Positions 53,106 through 63,107 of a DNA stretch of 64,000 nucleotides are shown piece after piece. The stretch is from the NCBI RefSeq assembly GCF_963678635.1, contig NC_087067.1, positions 62,001-126,000 on the forward strand, in the 5' to 3' direction. This DNA comes from Symsagittifera roscoffensis (lineage: Eukaryota > Xenacoelomorpha > Acoela > Convolutidae). A program made the position numbers and the translations under genes. Below the pieces are notes generated by a model. It did no database searches. It worked only from the letters and a program-made list of their open reading frames with translations, and was not told where the DNA came from. Position 1 is the stretch's first letter; every line of letters starts with the position of its first letter.

Positions 53106-53545
53106 ATCACGATCCCAAAGTGTGCATTCTCTGCATTGTAAGCGGAATCAGCAACAGGCCAAAATCATTTTTGTTGCGGAATTCGCAACAGTACTACTTT
53201 TCTATGATCTTCTATGCTCGCTTTGGATTCCACAAACAAATACTTAAATCACTGTACCGCTGAAAATTGCTCCACAAAAAAGCAAATTGGCGGAATCCGC
53301 AACAATATTTATGGAATCCAGAACAGTTTGTGGAATCCACACACAATTGATGAAACACTTGTATCGTTAAATTGTGCTGTTGCGTAATCCGCAACTGTAA
53401 GTGGAATCCGCAAATTGTAAGTGGAACCTGCAAATTGTAAGTGGAATCCGCAAATTGTAAGTGGAATCCGCATTTTGTTTGCGGATTCCAATTACATATC
53501 TGCTTATATGTGGTAACGTTTTATTTTTTATCTTTTATTTAGTAC
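53106..53545. repeat. GGAATCCGC-type repeat block, copy 3, with short tandem units
   Basis: Near 53,390-53,480, GTGGAATCCGCAAATTGTAA-like units repeat at least four times (about 20-bp period), ending in the inverted form TTTGCGGATTCC. Open frames on both strands follow the repeat and are not genes. Confidence 0.75.
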
Positions 53546-53589
53546 AGGTGTTCACCAACAACGGTTCACCAACAATATATGACGTCTAC

Positions 53590-54144
53590 CAGTCACAATT
53601 CGATCTCAACTTCGATCTGACCAACTTCGTCACCAACTTCAATCCCAATTCCTGTAACCCAATTTCGATCCCAATTCCTGTAACCCAATTTGATCCCGAT
53701 TCCTGTAACCAGGCTTCGATCCCGATTCCTGTAACCAAACTTCGATTCCAATTCCTGTAACCCAACTTCAATCTCAATTCTTGCCATCATTCTCAATTCC
53801 TGCAAAAAGAACACATTGAACAAACTTATGAAGTAAACTCGCGTTTAAATTAATCAGGTGTTTTCAAATATAGTTAATGAATTTTCAATAATTAGGGTGT
53901 TTTCAGATATATTTTGATCAGGCAAACTTTTCGGGAATATATTTTAGTTTTTGCAAATAACCACTCATTTCAGCTGTAGTTATTCAAATTTTGCTAATCT
54001 TTTTTATCTAAAACGGAAGTACTGAAATTAGTTTTTCTTAATAGATAATTTACCTTCTATGAGCAGATTACACCAAACAGATAGTTTACTCTTTATGAGC
54101 AACTTTGACGGGCCGGCATATTTTTGAGACCATAACACATACCG
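53590..54144. repeat. 26-bp minisatellite copy 4 and junction module copy 3
   Basis: Clearest version of the minisatellite: CCCAATTCCTGTAACCCAAT units at ~26-bp spacing from about 53,640 to 53,800, then the junction module 53,815-54,144. The minus-strand frames 53,586-53,823 are artefacts of the repeat. Confidence 0.78.
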
Positions 54145-54656
54145 TATATTTATTTCGAGTGTGATTTATTTTTGACTTATATGTCGTACTCTATTAACAT
54201 CTTGTTGTAGAGGTGGGTTTATCTAATAATTTGGTTCGTATTGGGATTCGCTCAAAGCAACTGTTTCTAATGGTTCGGACAATCGTGCGTGTCGTTCATC
54301 GAAGGTATATGGATTGTCTCGAAAAAAATGCGTGTTGATGTTTGGGAATTTTGAACATTTGTTGGCGTTATTGGAGGATCTTGAGATGTTGTCGGTGGGG
54401 ACTGGTGTGTGGGTTGTTGATTAGCAATTTTGGGAAAATATCAAAGATTAATTTTTATGAAGAATTTTCATGTTTGTTGTAGTGTTCTTCAATTAAAATA
54501 ATTAAAAGTAATGTTGCTAATGCGAATTTGATGATTTTCGCTTTTATACTTTTGCACATTGTCATTATGAGGGATGTTTAAAATGTGAAAAAAAAATTAT
54601 GAAAAGTAGTAAAACATCGCTTCTACTAAATAGATGTTGGTACATTCTGAATGTTG
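54145..54656 (-). pseudogene. Degenerate element-1 unit E (ORF X 5' half)
   Basis: Near-identical to unit B, ending at the same CTGAATGTTG junction with element-2 sequence. No other part of element 1 follows. Confidence 0.7.
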
Positions 54657-55067
54657 GTAGAAGACTTGAGTAGTCCCTCGGCGGACGCGGTCTCTGAGAA
54701 GAAGCTGAGGGACACGGCTGCCATGATTCTAGCGCGATGGAAGACAGCAGCCTACAAGGGTGGCTCCGAAACAAGGAAAGTGGCCGAGGGGGTGAAAGAG
54801 ATGGAGGCCTCGACGAGTCTGGCAACGGAAGAAGACTTCAGACCTCAGAAGGCAAGCACGAAAAGGGGTTCGACGAGTGGACAAACGTGGGAAGTAGACG
54901 TTGGCAAAGAATTGATCTCGAGCGAGCAGCAGGCTATTGGGAAACAAGTGGCCAGCGACCCTCTTGAAAAGAACGCGACGAGGAATACCGCTCGACCTTG
55001 GTAGGTGGCTCTGGAGACAATAAAGAAGCAAGAGGACTGTCTGAAGAAACTCGACCATGAAGTGTCC
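54657..55067 (+). pseudogene. Second protein B fragment of element 2
   Basis: Homologous to 43,335-43,745 and 34,201-34,612. The open piece 54651-55004 ends at a TAG where the other copy has TGG. The homology stops at GAAGTGTCC (55,067), the right edge of the repeat array; beyond it the sequence is unique. Confidence 0.7.
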
Positions 55068-55120
55068 GAAACAGTAAGAAAACAGTCATGACAACAAACA
55101 GTATAAACAGTTCAAGTTGT

Positions 55121-56706
55121 TCATTCCAAGTCATAAAAAATATCCTGGGCGGAATCGGCCGTATTATGTCCAAATAATTCTCGGTAGTTATCCTCGATGG
55201 CATATCTACCACGGCATGCATTTATATGGCATCGGATTTTGCTCATGAGGAAATCTCTGTGTTCGTCGAACTTGAGAGATTTGATCAGAGTTCGTTTCTT
55301 GCTGGAAACAAATATGATTTTTCCCCCAGTACAGAACCCCAAGATTGATGGCATTCAAAAAGTCCTGAGGTTATACTGCCCAAAAATTTAGATAAACCAA
55401 TGGCCTTTCTGGTTACTGGTGTAGCTGGAACCAATATGAAAATTTGTCCTGTTTTTTCCTCATCAAGCCAACGCGTTTTTTTATTGCCGAAAATTTCCCA
55501 AAAATTTGGCCAATTGGGTGAGTAATATCACTCAGATTGCAGCTAAAATTGTTCTAAAACGACGAACAAGAGAATAAAATAATAAATCTTAAAGGTTTTT
55601 GAAAAACAACGAAATTGAAACAAACAGCCACATACCAAAAAATCTTCCTCAGCAAGCTCCGCCAATAAAGAAAGCATTCTCAGAGTGACATCCGTTTTTT
55701 CGATGGAACTCATTCCAGCAAATGCTCGTTTCTTCGAATAGTCGAATTTCAAATAATCAACATGAAACTTTTCTCCGGCGCGCAAGATAGTCGATCCTAG
55801 CTAAAATCACAAAATAGAATACGGTGTATTAAAAAAAACGGTAAAACAAACTACCTAGCTAAAATCACAAAATAGAATACGCTAAATAAATAGAATACGG
55901 TAAAATAAATACCAATGAAATTAAGACTCAGTTGCATCCAGAAATGCAATTTTCAGGATATCAGATGAAATCGATGATCATACAGAAAATAAGGATAGTT
56001 GGATGTGATTAATTAGTAGATTAGTTTTACATTTGATTAGTTACTAGACATTTTCACCTGTATTACACCGTTGATGCATGGAGAAAATTTGATGGGAATG
56101 TCACTTTCTGGCCACTCAAAATAATCGAGGCGACTCAAAATATCTTCCTGCGGATTTTCCACCTTGTTTGTTTTTTTTGGCCTTGGGCTCTGAGGGTTTT
56201 TATTCGGGTCTAGATTTCTCAGCATGCGTAATCATGAATTTATGAAATTTCTCTGGCACTGATTCTCCGGCGACTCGTTTCCTTGACTCGCCTTGTGACT
56301 CGTTTCTCAACTCGGAGTACCTAACGTAAAAAATGTCACTGCATGATGGTCCATTCCCCGCAGTATCCTAAGGCTTGTCGACCAAACGAACCTTGCACTG
56401 GGACACAAAAGTATCTTTGATGATGACAATCCCTTTTGTGACACTCCCAGCATGTTCAAAAAAGACCATCGAGTCCCCGTGCAGCCGTGTGGTGTTGAAG
56501 GGTAGTTTCTCTTTTCTCGAATTACCCCTTCTGCTCAAGTAACATTGTGTTCGTGAAATTTTCTTATATTCAATGCTGTTGCGTTTTTTTTGTCTTCGGG
56601 ACACTAAAGATGCCACTTCTCGGCCAATCAGACCCTCCAATCGCTGATTAATGATAAAACTACAGTACTTTCCCAGATGGAAGTGACGGCATCGAGGACT
56701 TGACAT
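55121..56706 (-). CDS. Multi-exon gene candidate, function unknown
   Basis: Minus-strand exon candidates: 56706-about 56,368 (112 codons, basic), 56225-56058 ending CAG|GTGAAA, 55800-55636 (exactly 55 codons, preceded by TTTTAG and followed by a GTATGT donor), and 55553 onward (preceded by GTTTTAG), with further coding-like sequence to 55,121. The 55-codon exon is phase 0 at both ends and reads as an ordinary globular segment, which is the best evidence that the gene is real. Later pieces change frame, so the 3' end may be decayed or differently spliced. No domain recognised. It is divergent from the plus-strand gene starting near 57,128, with about 420 bp between. Confidence 0.42.
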
Positions 56707-57127
56707 GGATGAAAGACTCTAATATCTGGCTGAACTGAGGAGCGATTGAATTATTGAAATGAAATGAGCCTTGGTTCAAGAACTGACTATTGACAGTTTT
56801 CCCTGATAATGACGGCTTTACTGATAAGAACTGCACTGTCTAGTTCCTCTTATCAGTTCATTGTTAATTAGTCGTCTTACCTTTAGGCAGTAATTATAGC
56901 ATAGATGCTACTGTCATCTGGTGTACTAAAAGAATGGAAAATGTCGAAGCTGTTCCTTGGTGGACTCATAGCTAGATATCCTGGTGTTTCGATTAAACTG
57001 GTGCTGATAAGCGATGGGAGCTTTGCCGCTAAATTGGAGTCAGTTCATCCTCATCTTGGGCTCAATATTAGTTGCATCTCTCATTTTTCATCACAATCTA
57101 GTAAAAAAAATTAGGGACTCAAAATAA
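56707..57127. other. Intergenic region between divergent gene candidates
   Basis: No supported gene. A short plus-strand frame (56,905-57,114) has no motif. It may contain a bidirectional promoter, but no clear TATA or initiator is evident. Confidence 0.35.
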
Positions 57128-57616
57128 ATGTCAGACGCCAAAAACTCATGTTCAGTGCCTTCCAGTTCTCCATCAACATTTGCAGTGCCTTCTAACATCT
57201 ATGTGCCTCTGTCACCACTCGCAGCACCAGAGACGACATCATTTGCTCCTCCGACACCGGTAATTCCTCTGCGAGCAGTCCTGCGACCTTTTGCCTTGCC
57301 AATTCCGCCGATATATGGGAAACCACATACCCCCCTGCGACATGTCCATTCAGGCCCCTCGATGGTACATCAGTGCCAGCCTCAGCAGTGTCAGCCATAT
57401 CCAGCCTACCTGGTTTCCTACATGTCGGCATCGCCGTATCCGAGTTCTCCATGGCCATCGGATTTTCACCACTATCGAGAGGTTGAAAGACAACCGCATG
57501 ACCATGAGAGGCAAACCCACACTCCCATAGAACACCGAGTCCATGATCCCACAAAGTTACAAGACCACATGAACGACGAGCCCACAGAAGGGATCATGCA
57601 CAGCCAGATAATGTAG
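57128..57616 (+). CDS. Pro/Ser/His-rich ORF, possible first exon of the SET gene
   Basis: 162 codons from ATG 57128 to 57616, very rich in Pro, Ser, His and Tyr, disordered, with no domain. It lies upstream of and on the same strand as the Cys/His-rich and SET exons, but ends in a stop rather than an obvious donor, so linkage to them is uncertain. The opposite-strand frames here are shadows of the biased composition. Confidence 0.38.
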   Translation: MSDAKNSCSVPSSSPSTFAVPSNIYVPLSPLAAPETTSFAPPTPVIPLRAVLRPFALPIPPIYGKPHTPLRHVHSGPSMVHQCQPQQCQPYPAYLVSYMSASPYPSSPWPSDFHHYREVERQPHDHERQTHTPIEHRVHDPTKLQDHMNDEPTEGIMHSQIM

Positions 57617-57779
57617 ACGAAACTGTGAGTTGAAGAAACAATTTCACATCACACAAGCCTAAAGGTTTTGGTAAACCAAATACTGAAACTAAATCATATT
57701 CAACTTTAGCAACCTGGAAAAGCCTCCTGAGCCGAAAACCCGATATTAAACGAGACTCTCAATGAAGTCATTTTACAGA

Positions 57780-57966
57780 ATGTCCAGAGGTCGAATGGCT
57801 GCGCCGATTAAAGAAACGGAACCTTGACCCACAAAGAACAATTGACCTTGTTCAGGGCCATTGTCACGTTTCTGTTCACGAGCACAGGGATGCTCCAGAA
57901 AATGATCATCAACACCACGGTACATGCTGTCGTCCTGGCGATTGTCAACATAGAGGAAAAAAGTGA
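57780..57966 (+). pseudogene. Cys/His-rich exon candidate upstream of the SET exon
   Basis: Preceded by a TTTTACAG acceptor (ending 57779). It reads about 61 codons with four Cys and eight His, including a Cys-Cys-x4-Cys cluster, before a TGA at 57964. It looks like a coding exon of the same gene, possibly metal-binding. No donor was found before the stop. Confidence 0.35.
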
Positions 57967-58408
57967 AGACAATACGTGGAGCTGAGCACAGAACCAGCAG
58001 CCTGTAAGTATCTTTTTAAACCTAAAACAATGATTTAATAAAAAAACACTGATGACTTGATTTGGCGACTCAATTTTATAGTGTCAACTTCTCGCGTCTC
58101 CCAAAAAATTCCAGTCTGACTAGTACAAGGTATGAAATTGTACTATAGAGAGGCCAGAACCCATTTAAAAAGGAGTAATATGAGCTATGTTGTTCAGCGG
58201 GCTTTTCGAGACACAAAAAACAATGGTGACGACTCAATTATTTTTCGTCAATTCATTTGGGAACGCGGTGTTCCGGGTTGCTCCACTAGTTGATATGTTC
58301 AAACGCCAGGTAGATCAATCGATATAAAATTTCAATGTCTTCCAAAGGTACTTTTATATCAAAATTGAAACTGACGTGGAATCACATGTAATAATTTCGT
58401 TTTTCTAG

Positions 58409-58925
58409 ATTAACATCATGAATCTGGAACCGCTGAAGCGTTGTCTCGCACGTAAGGTTGCGAAGCTTATGCCTTTGTCTACCAGCTCTACGTTTGAGAT
58501 GGAAAAGCTGAAGAGGCAAGCTTCAGAAGTTCACCAGAAATTGGACGGACACACCTAAGAAGAGGTACTGTTAGCAGTGCCATCCCGATGAGATTCTCAA
58601 CGTTACGTTCGCCAGGTGCAGCGCGCACATATCTTTGTTCAAGAGATGACGACTTCCCATGAGCTGTCAAGTAAAGCTACAAATTTTTACTCAAAGCAGA
58701 AGTGGGCAAACCATGACCTGAAGAAGGTGGTTGACCATGTGTCGAAGCTGCCGAATGATGGATCAAAGAGATAGTTTCAGCCGCTTGAGAAAACCAAAAG
58801 CCTGACACATACCGCCAACGGCATTGAGAACTTTCCGTATGAGGCTCAGGAAGAGTTGCAGAGTCCTGCATTGACCCAGAGTTAGGTCGGCAAATTTGAT
58901 GTGATATTTGCCGTCTTTGGAAGAG
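58409..58925 (+). pseudogene. Exon upstream of the SET domain with four nonsense codons
   Basis: Preceded by TTTTTCTAG (acceptor ending 58408) and ending GGAAGAG|GTACTT (donor 58926). A single 172-codon frame is broken only by TAA 58556, TGA 58589, TAG 58772 and TAG 58883; there are no frameshifts. It joins in phase with the next exon: the split codon makes Gly-Arg-Gly-Leu-Ile-Ala, the start of a SET domain (Gly-x-Gly loop that contacts S-adenosylmethionine). The rest is Lys/Gln/Glu-rich and helical. Either a nonsense-decayed gene or, less likely, mis-joined exons. Confidence 0.55.
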
Positions 58926-58977
58926 GTACTTTATAATTTTAATAACTCGATAGTTATCTTAAAATTATAAAGTACCT
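58924..58977. repeat. Near-perfect hairpin covering the splice donor
   Basis: AGGTACTTTATAATTTTAA at 58924-58942 is exactly complementary in reverse to 58959-58977, with an inner ATAACT/AGTTAT pair around a CGAT loop. The hairpin starts on the exon/intron boundary, so the GT donor lies in the stem. It could be a tiny foldback element or a splice-regulating structure. Confidence 0.8.
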
Positions 58978-59054
58978 CCTTAAAAAATATCTTACTAATA
59001 AAATTTCATTTTTGAATCAGTTCATTTTTCAATCAGTGCTTTCTTTTTTACTAG

Positions 59055-59446
59055 GTTTGATTGCTATGCAACCGTTTAAGAAAGATGACGTGTTGGTGGA
59101 TTACCACAGCAAAGTCGTCACCAACATCAATGCCGACCAGTACTGTCTCCAACCAGGAGTTCTAAGCGAATACGTATTGCAAATTGCGGGTCCTCCTAGG
59201 CGACTGATCGACGAATCAAATGAGGAGTGCCCGAAACACAAATTGGTCGTTTGCCTGGGTCGTTCGGCAAACCACGCCACCCAGAAGAAAAACAAGGCCA
59301 ATATGAAGATGGTGGAAGTTGTACTTTCCATCAGAGGTGAGAGAGTAGTCATCCTAAAAGCCAGGAGAGACATTGCACCTTTTGAGCAATTGCGCTTTGA
59401 CTATGGAGACAAAGTTGCTCAAGCGTTGTTTGATGAAAGCAGATAA
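59055..59446 (+). CDS. SET-domain exon (KMT5A/SET8-like protein lysine methyltransferase)
   Basis: Exon after acceptor TTTTTTACTAG (ends 59054); stop at 59446. It contains the SET core: Asp-Val-Leu-Val-Asp-Tyr strand, Gly-Arg-x-x-Asn-His (the conserved SAM-binding NH motif, about 59,258-59,275), Lys-Ala-Asn, Arg-Asp-Ile-Ala-Pro-x-Glu-x-Leu and the C-terminal Asp-Tyr-Gly-Asp with catalytic Tyr (about 59,399-59,410). SET8-type enzymes monomethylate histone H4 Lys20; the substrate here is not known. The upstream ATG at 59012 lies in the intron, so the ORF as called from that ATG is not the native start. The exon itself is intact although its upstream exon has stops. Confidence 0.72.
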
Positions 59447-59779
59447 ATGGATTTTGGATTTTCTACAAAACTTCAAACTCGTTCCGTTCCGGGTAACGTT
59501 TTTATCAGTTTTCGAGAATTCAGTTTTCGATTCTAAATTTTCAATTTATAATAGTGCGTTTGTGTTCTTGATTTCAAATTTTAAACCTGTTCAAATTATG
59601 TTCAAATTTACTAAATAAATTTTCTAATAATAAACCCTGAATATATATAATTATGTGCATTTACTAAGCAATTGAGAAAAACGTGATTAGGAATGAATTA
59701 ACATTAAAAAGTGAATGATCCAAATAAACTGAAAAACCAAAATAGTCGCTTTCAATGAAATGTTTAAAATCTGAAAGAG
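59447..59779 (+). terminator. 3' UTR with AATAAA polyadenylation signals
   Basis: AATAAA at 59614-59619 and again at 59629-59634, about 170 bp after the SET stop codon, in AT-rich sequence. No gene; the ORF 59,373-59,618 overlaps the SET exon in another frame. Confidence 0.5.
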
Positions 59780-60321
59780 TGTATCCAGGAATTTAGTTAA
59801 GTAGTGGTTTAAGATTTGTTCGTGGATTCCACAGACCGTGCTTAAGTATTTGTTCGTATTTTCTGCCTTCATTGTTCTAGCTAGCCAGTGTTCAAGATGG
59901 TTAGTGCTGGATTTCTGCGGAATCAGAGAACAGTTTGTTGAATCAATCAAAACAAACTGTTGCGCTCTAATACAAATGTATTAGTAAATATTACGTGAGA
60001 TCATAAAAAATCATTTTCGCCCGAAAATGGTTCAAGGCGATTGATGGAAGCTTCAAATTGGTCGACTTATCGACTTAGAGTTTGAGATAATAACATGATT
60101 ATGATGGATTACGAATGTCTTAATCTAAAGCAACATTAAAAAGAGAATAATCGAACGATGGTCGATATGAAACATACTTAGCACGTATCTAATTAGTCTA
60201 CTGATTCTACAAACTCTACAAATCGGAAAACGAAGAAATTGGAAAATAGAGTTTTAATGAGTTCAATGAGTTTTAAATGGAATCGGCGTTAATTTTCCAA
60301 AGTTTGTTGTACGTCCTGATC
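59780..60321. repeat. Dispersed repeat, copy 1 (about 540 bp)
   Basis: From GTATCCAGGAATTTAGTTAAG to TTGTTGTACGTCCTGAT. Matches 61,655-62,213 in the same orientation over its whole length with scattered differences. Partial copies of the first ~90 bp are at about 61,040-61,090 and 61,430-61,560. Motifs (TTCTGCGGAATC, GATTCCACAGAC) resemble the GGAATCCGC blocks of the array. No coding potential. Confidence 0.75.
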
Positions 60322-60660
60322 GTGTATTATTGAACTGAATGCGCCTCGGGCCGCAGCTGGTATTATTATTTTGTTGTCCAAGAAAAGTAGATCATCTCTG
60401 GTGTGCAGGTCCTTCTCATAGTTTTTCATGTAGAATTTCCAGTGGACGTCCTGTCGTCAGTCGTGTGATTAGATCCCATAAGACTTTGTCATCCTTGGTC
60501 ATTATTTGTAGTAATTTCTTGGAGCAATGCTTTTCTGGTATAATTGGGGAAGAAGGTGAAGATAAGTTAGCTATGTAGCGTTTCATTAAGTTAAAGTGAT
60601 CATCGTTAAGGTTGTCTGTAAATTTCATGGCAATTTTGTATTCCTCTCGTACGGGGACCG
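60322..60660 (-). other. Unidentified exon-like frame between the repeat copies
   Basis: The minus strand is open from 60628 to 60416 (70 codons), and the open frame extends upstream to about 60,700. The translation is Lys/Asp/Ile-rich and looks protein-like, but no motif or splice pair is decisive. Possibly a fragment of a captured or transposon gene. Confidence 0.3.
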
Positions 60661-61654
60661 ATCGTCTAGCAGACCAATCTGGGACGATTACTAAAGGTTC
60701 AGAAATTTTTGATAATGAAGTTCACGTGGTATCAATCTTTTTGGTAGCAAACTATCGTTCAGCGTTATGAAATATAGTAGGGCCCAAAACGAAATGATTT
60801 TGTAGTTAAAAAGCGAATTATCTAGCGATAAATAAAAGCTGCAATAATTCTATGATTAAATGAAGTTTAAGAGCTATCGATTCGAATTTGACGAATCACA
60901 TCGCTTGAATTACTCGTTCCCGACGGAAGAAAATTTTTTACAATTGAGTTTACAGCGACCGACAATCGATCTAATTTTTTTCTAATTAAAACGGTAGAAT
61001 TTTGAATCAAAATAGCTCTTTTCAATCAAAATTGAAAACGTAAAAGGGTATTTCCACGAACTTAGTTTAGTAATGATTTAAGAAATGATTTAAATAGCTT
61101 CAAATTTAAATCTATGACGGCTATGAATTAATTCGAATTTACAATCTCGGGCGGTTACGAAATAATTCTACGATTAGTTGTCACTGTTCTTCCATCATAT
61201 AGTGAGATTGGAATCAGTTGTTACAATTACAGCTGTTACATAAAATTTTGTTTAGCCCAGTTAAACTAAAATCAACAACATTGTTTAAAATCCCTAGGCA
61301 AAATCCAACATTGTTTTATCCCTAAGCATTTTGTTAAATAATTAAGCAATTCAACTAATCGAATCACTTTTGACAGTTTCAATTGGTTGCGTTAAGCCAA
61401 AAGCACGACTGTTTTTGACACGGCTACAAAGATTTCAAATTCTAAAAGGGTATATTCACGAACTTAGTTGAGTAATGATTTAAGATTTGTTCTTGGAATC
61501 CACAGATGACGGTAGTGTCTTTGTTCGTAAATTCTGCATTCGTTGTTCTAGCTATTTTCATTGTTCAATGCTGGTGGGTTATCAAATTACGGATTTACAA
61601 ATCAAAATGGCCAATTCATTCAGATCTTTAATTTCATATTTACTTTCTAAAAAG
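60661..61654. other. Repetitive AT-rich spacer
   Basis: No gene. Includes partial copies of the flanking repeat (AAAGGGTAT..CACGAACTTAGTT..TAATGATTTAAGA at about 61,045 and 61,445) and runs of short A/T-rich sequence. The plus ORF 61,487-61,735 follows the repeat and is not supported. Confidence 0.45.
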
Positions 61655-62213
61655 ATATATCCAGGAATTTATTTAAGTAATGATTTAAGACTTGTGCGTG
61701 GATTCCACAGACAATGGTTAAGTATTTGTTCGTAGTTTCCGCATTCATTGTTCTAGCTAGCATTGTTCAAGCTGGTTAGTGCTGAACTTCTTCGGAATCC
61801 GCTAACAGTTTGAGGAATCAATAGAAACAAACTGTTGCACTCTACTACAAATTTATTATTAAATTTTACCTGAGATCATAAAAAACCATTGTCGCCCGAA
61901 AATGGTCCAAGGCGGTTGATGGGAGCTTCAAATTGATCGACATATCGACTTAGAAAATGAGATAATAACATGATTATGAATGAATTACGAATGTCTTAAT
62001 CTAAAGCAATATTAAAAAGAGAATAATCGACCGATGGTCGATATGAAACATACTTAGCACGTATCTAATCAGTGCTTAATTAGCTAAAACTGAGTCTACA
62101 AACTCTACAATTCGGAAAATGAAGAAATTGAAAAATAGAGTTTTAATGAGTTCAATGAGTTTAAATGTAATCGGCGTTAATTTTTTCTAAATTTTGTTGT
62201 ACGTCCTGATCTA
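61655..62213. repeat. Dispersed repeat, copy 2 (about 560 bp)
   Basis: Direct-orientation match to 59,780-60,321, including the distinctive ATAATCGA(C/A)CGATGGTCGATATGAAACATAC block and the TTGTTGTACGTCCTGAT end. Confidence 0.75.
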
Positions 62214-63107
62214 TCGTCGACGATATTTTGCTCCCGGAATCTTGCTCTGCGACTATGATGGGTGGTTTCCCGTTGGGATACTTCCGCGCTGTCTCAACAT
62301 ACCCCGACTTTGCGAGGGGAATAAGGAGATCAGAAGGTGACTAGCACAAGAAAGCAGCGGCGGTCTGATTGTAGATCTGAGCTGGGTGGCAAAAGGATGC
62401 GTTTCTGGATGGCAAAATATTGGGTCGAGAGCGGATCCGAAGGGTGATGGTCCAGGAAGACTGCTGTCTTGAGACGATTCTGAGGAGAATCCAGAATGAC
62501 GATAACTTCTGTTTATCCACCCAGACCTAACCCTAACCACCCAGACTCTTTTTTGCCCGGAAATGGTACAAGTATGATGTTATTAACGGATGCCAATGAA
62601 AAATTAGCGATTTGATGTGCTTGCAAAGTTTCAATTTCGGCCTGAAGTCCCTTCGGCTTAAAGTAGCGTCGGAAGTAGAAGTCCTAGACTCCACGAAAGG
62701 ACCCCAAGAAAGGCCTCCGACGGGATAGGTAGGGTACACCACTAGCGGCGCTGGTTACTTGAACGTCGTTTTAACACTCAAGTCGTCGAAATTGATCTCT
62801 CGTTTGGTTGTGCTGTTTTGAGCTGATAACTATGTGGGCTGAGTTTGTTCAGCTACACCAAGGGGGGTACTTGGGAATCAGTATCTAGAATCTGCGGTGA
62901 TTTTTCAGCTCTATGTTTCCTTAGAGCCACTATTGCAGAAACCCTACTTTCACCGCTAGTTTGACATTGCTCCATCAAAAGTGGTCGCTTGTCATTGACG
63001 TAAATAGTTGAAAAATCACTCCCCGAATGTTGCTGATAACAGTCGGATCAATAACTGAATCAGAGTAAAGAGATTCCACTATAACAACTTGAAATCCTTA
63101 CCCGCAA
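62214..63107. other. No gene that can be supported
   Basis: Short open frames on the minus strand (62,253-62,742) have no motif. CCTAACCCTAACC occurs once at about 62,526-62,538. The rest is unremarkable. Confidence 0.35.

Noticed and set aside
53586-53823. Gly/Ile/Glu-repeat ORFs on the minus strand (also at 41,536-41,736)
   Set aside because: Translation of the 26-bp minisatellite; not in one conserved frame between copies.
57192-57554. Minus-strand 120-codon ORF opposite the Pro-rich ORF
   Set aside because: Shadow of biased composition; no motif and no supporting splice sites.
62520-62545. Telomere-like CCTAACCCTAACC
   Set aside because: Only about two units, isolated, in non-repetitive context. 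Not evidence of a telomere or interstitial telomeric array.
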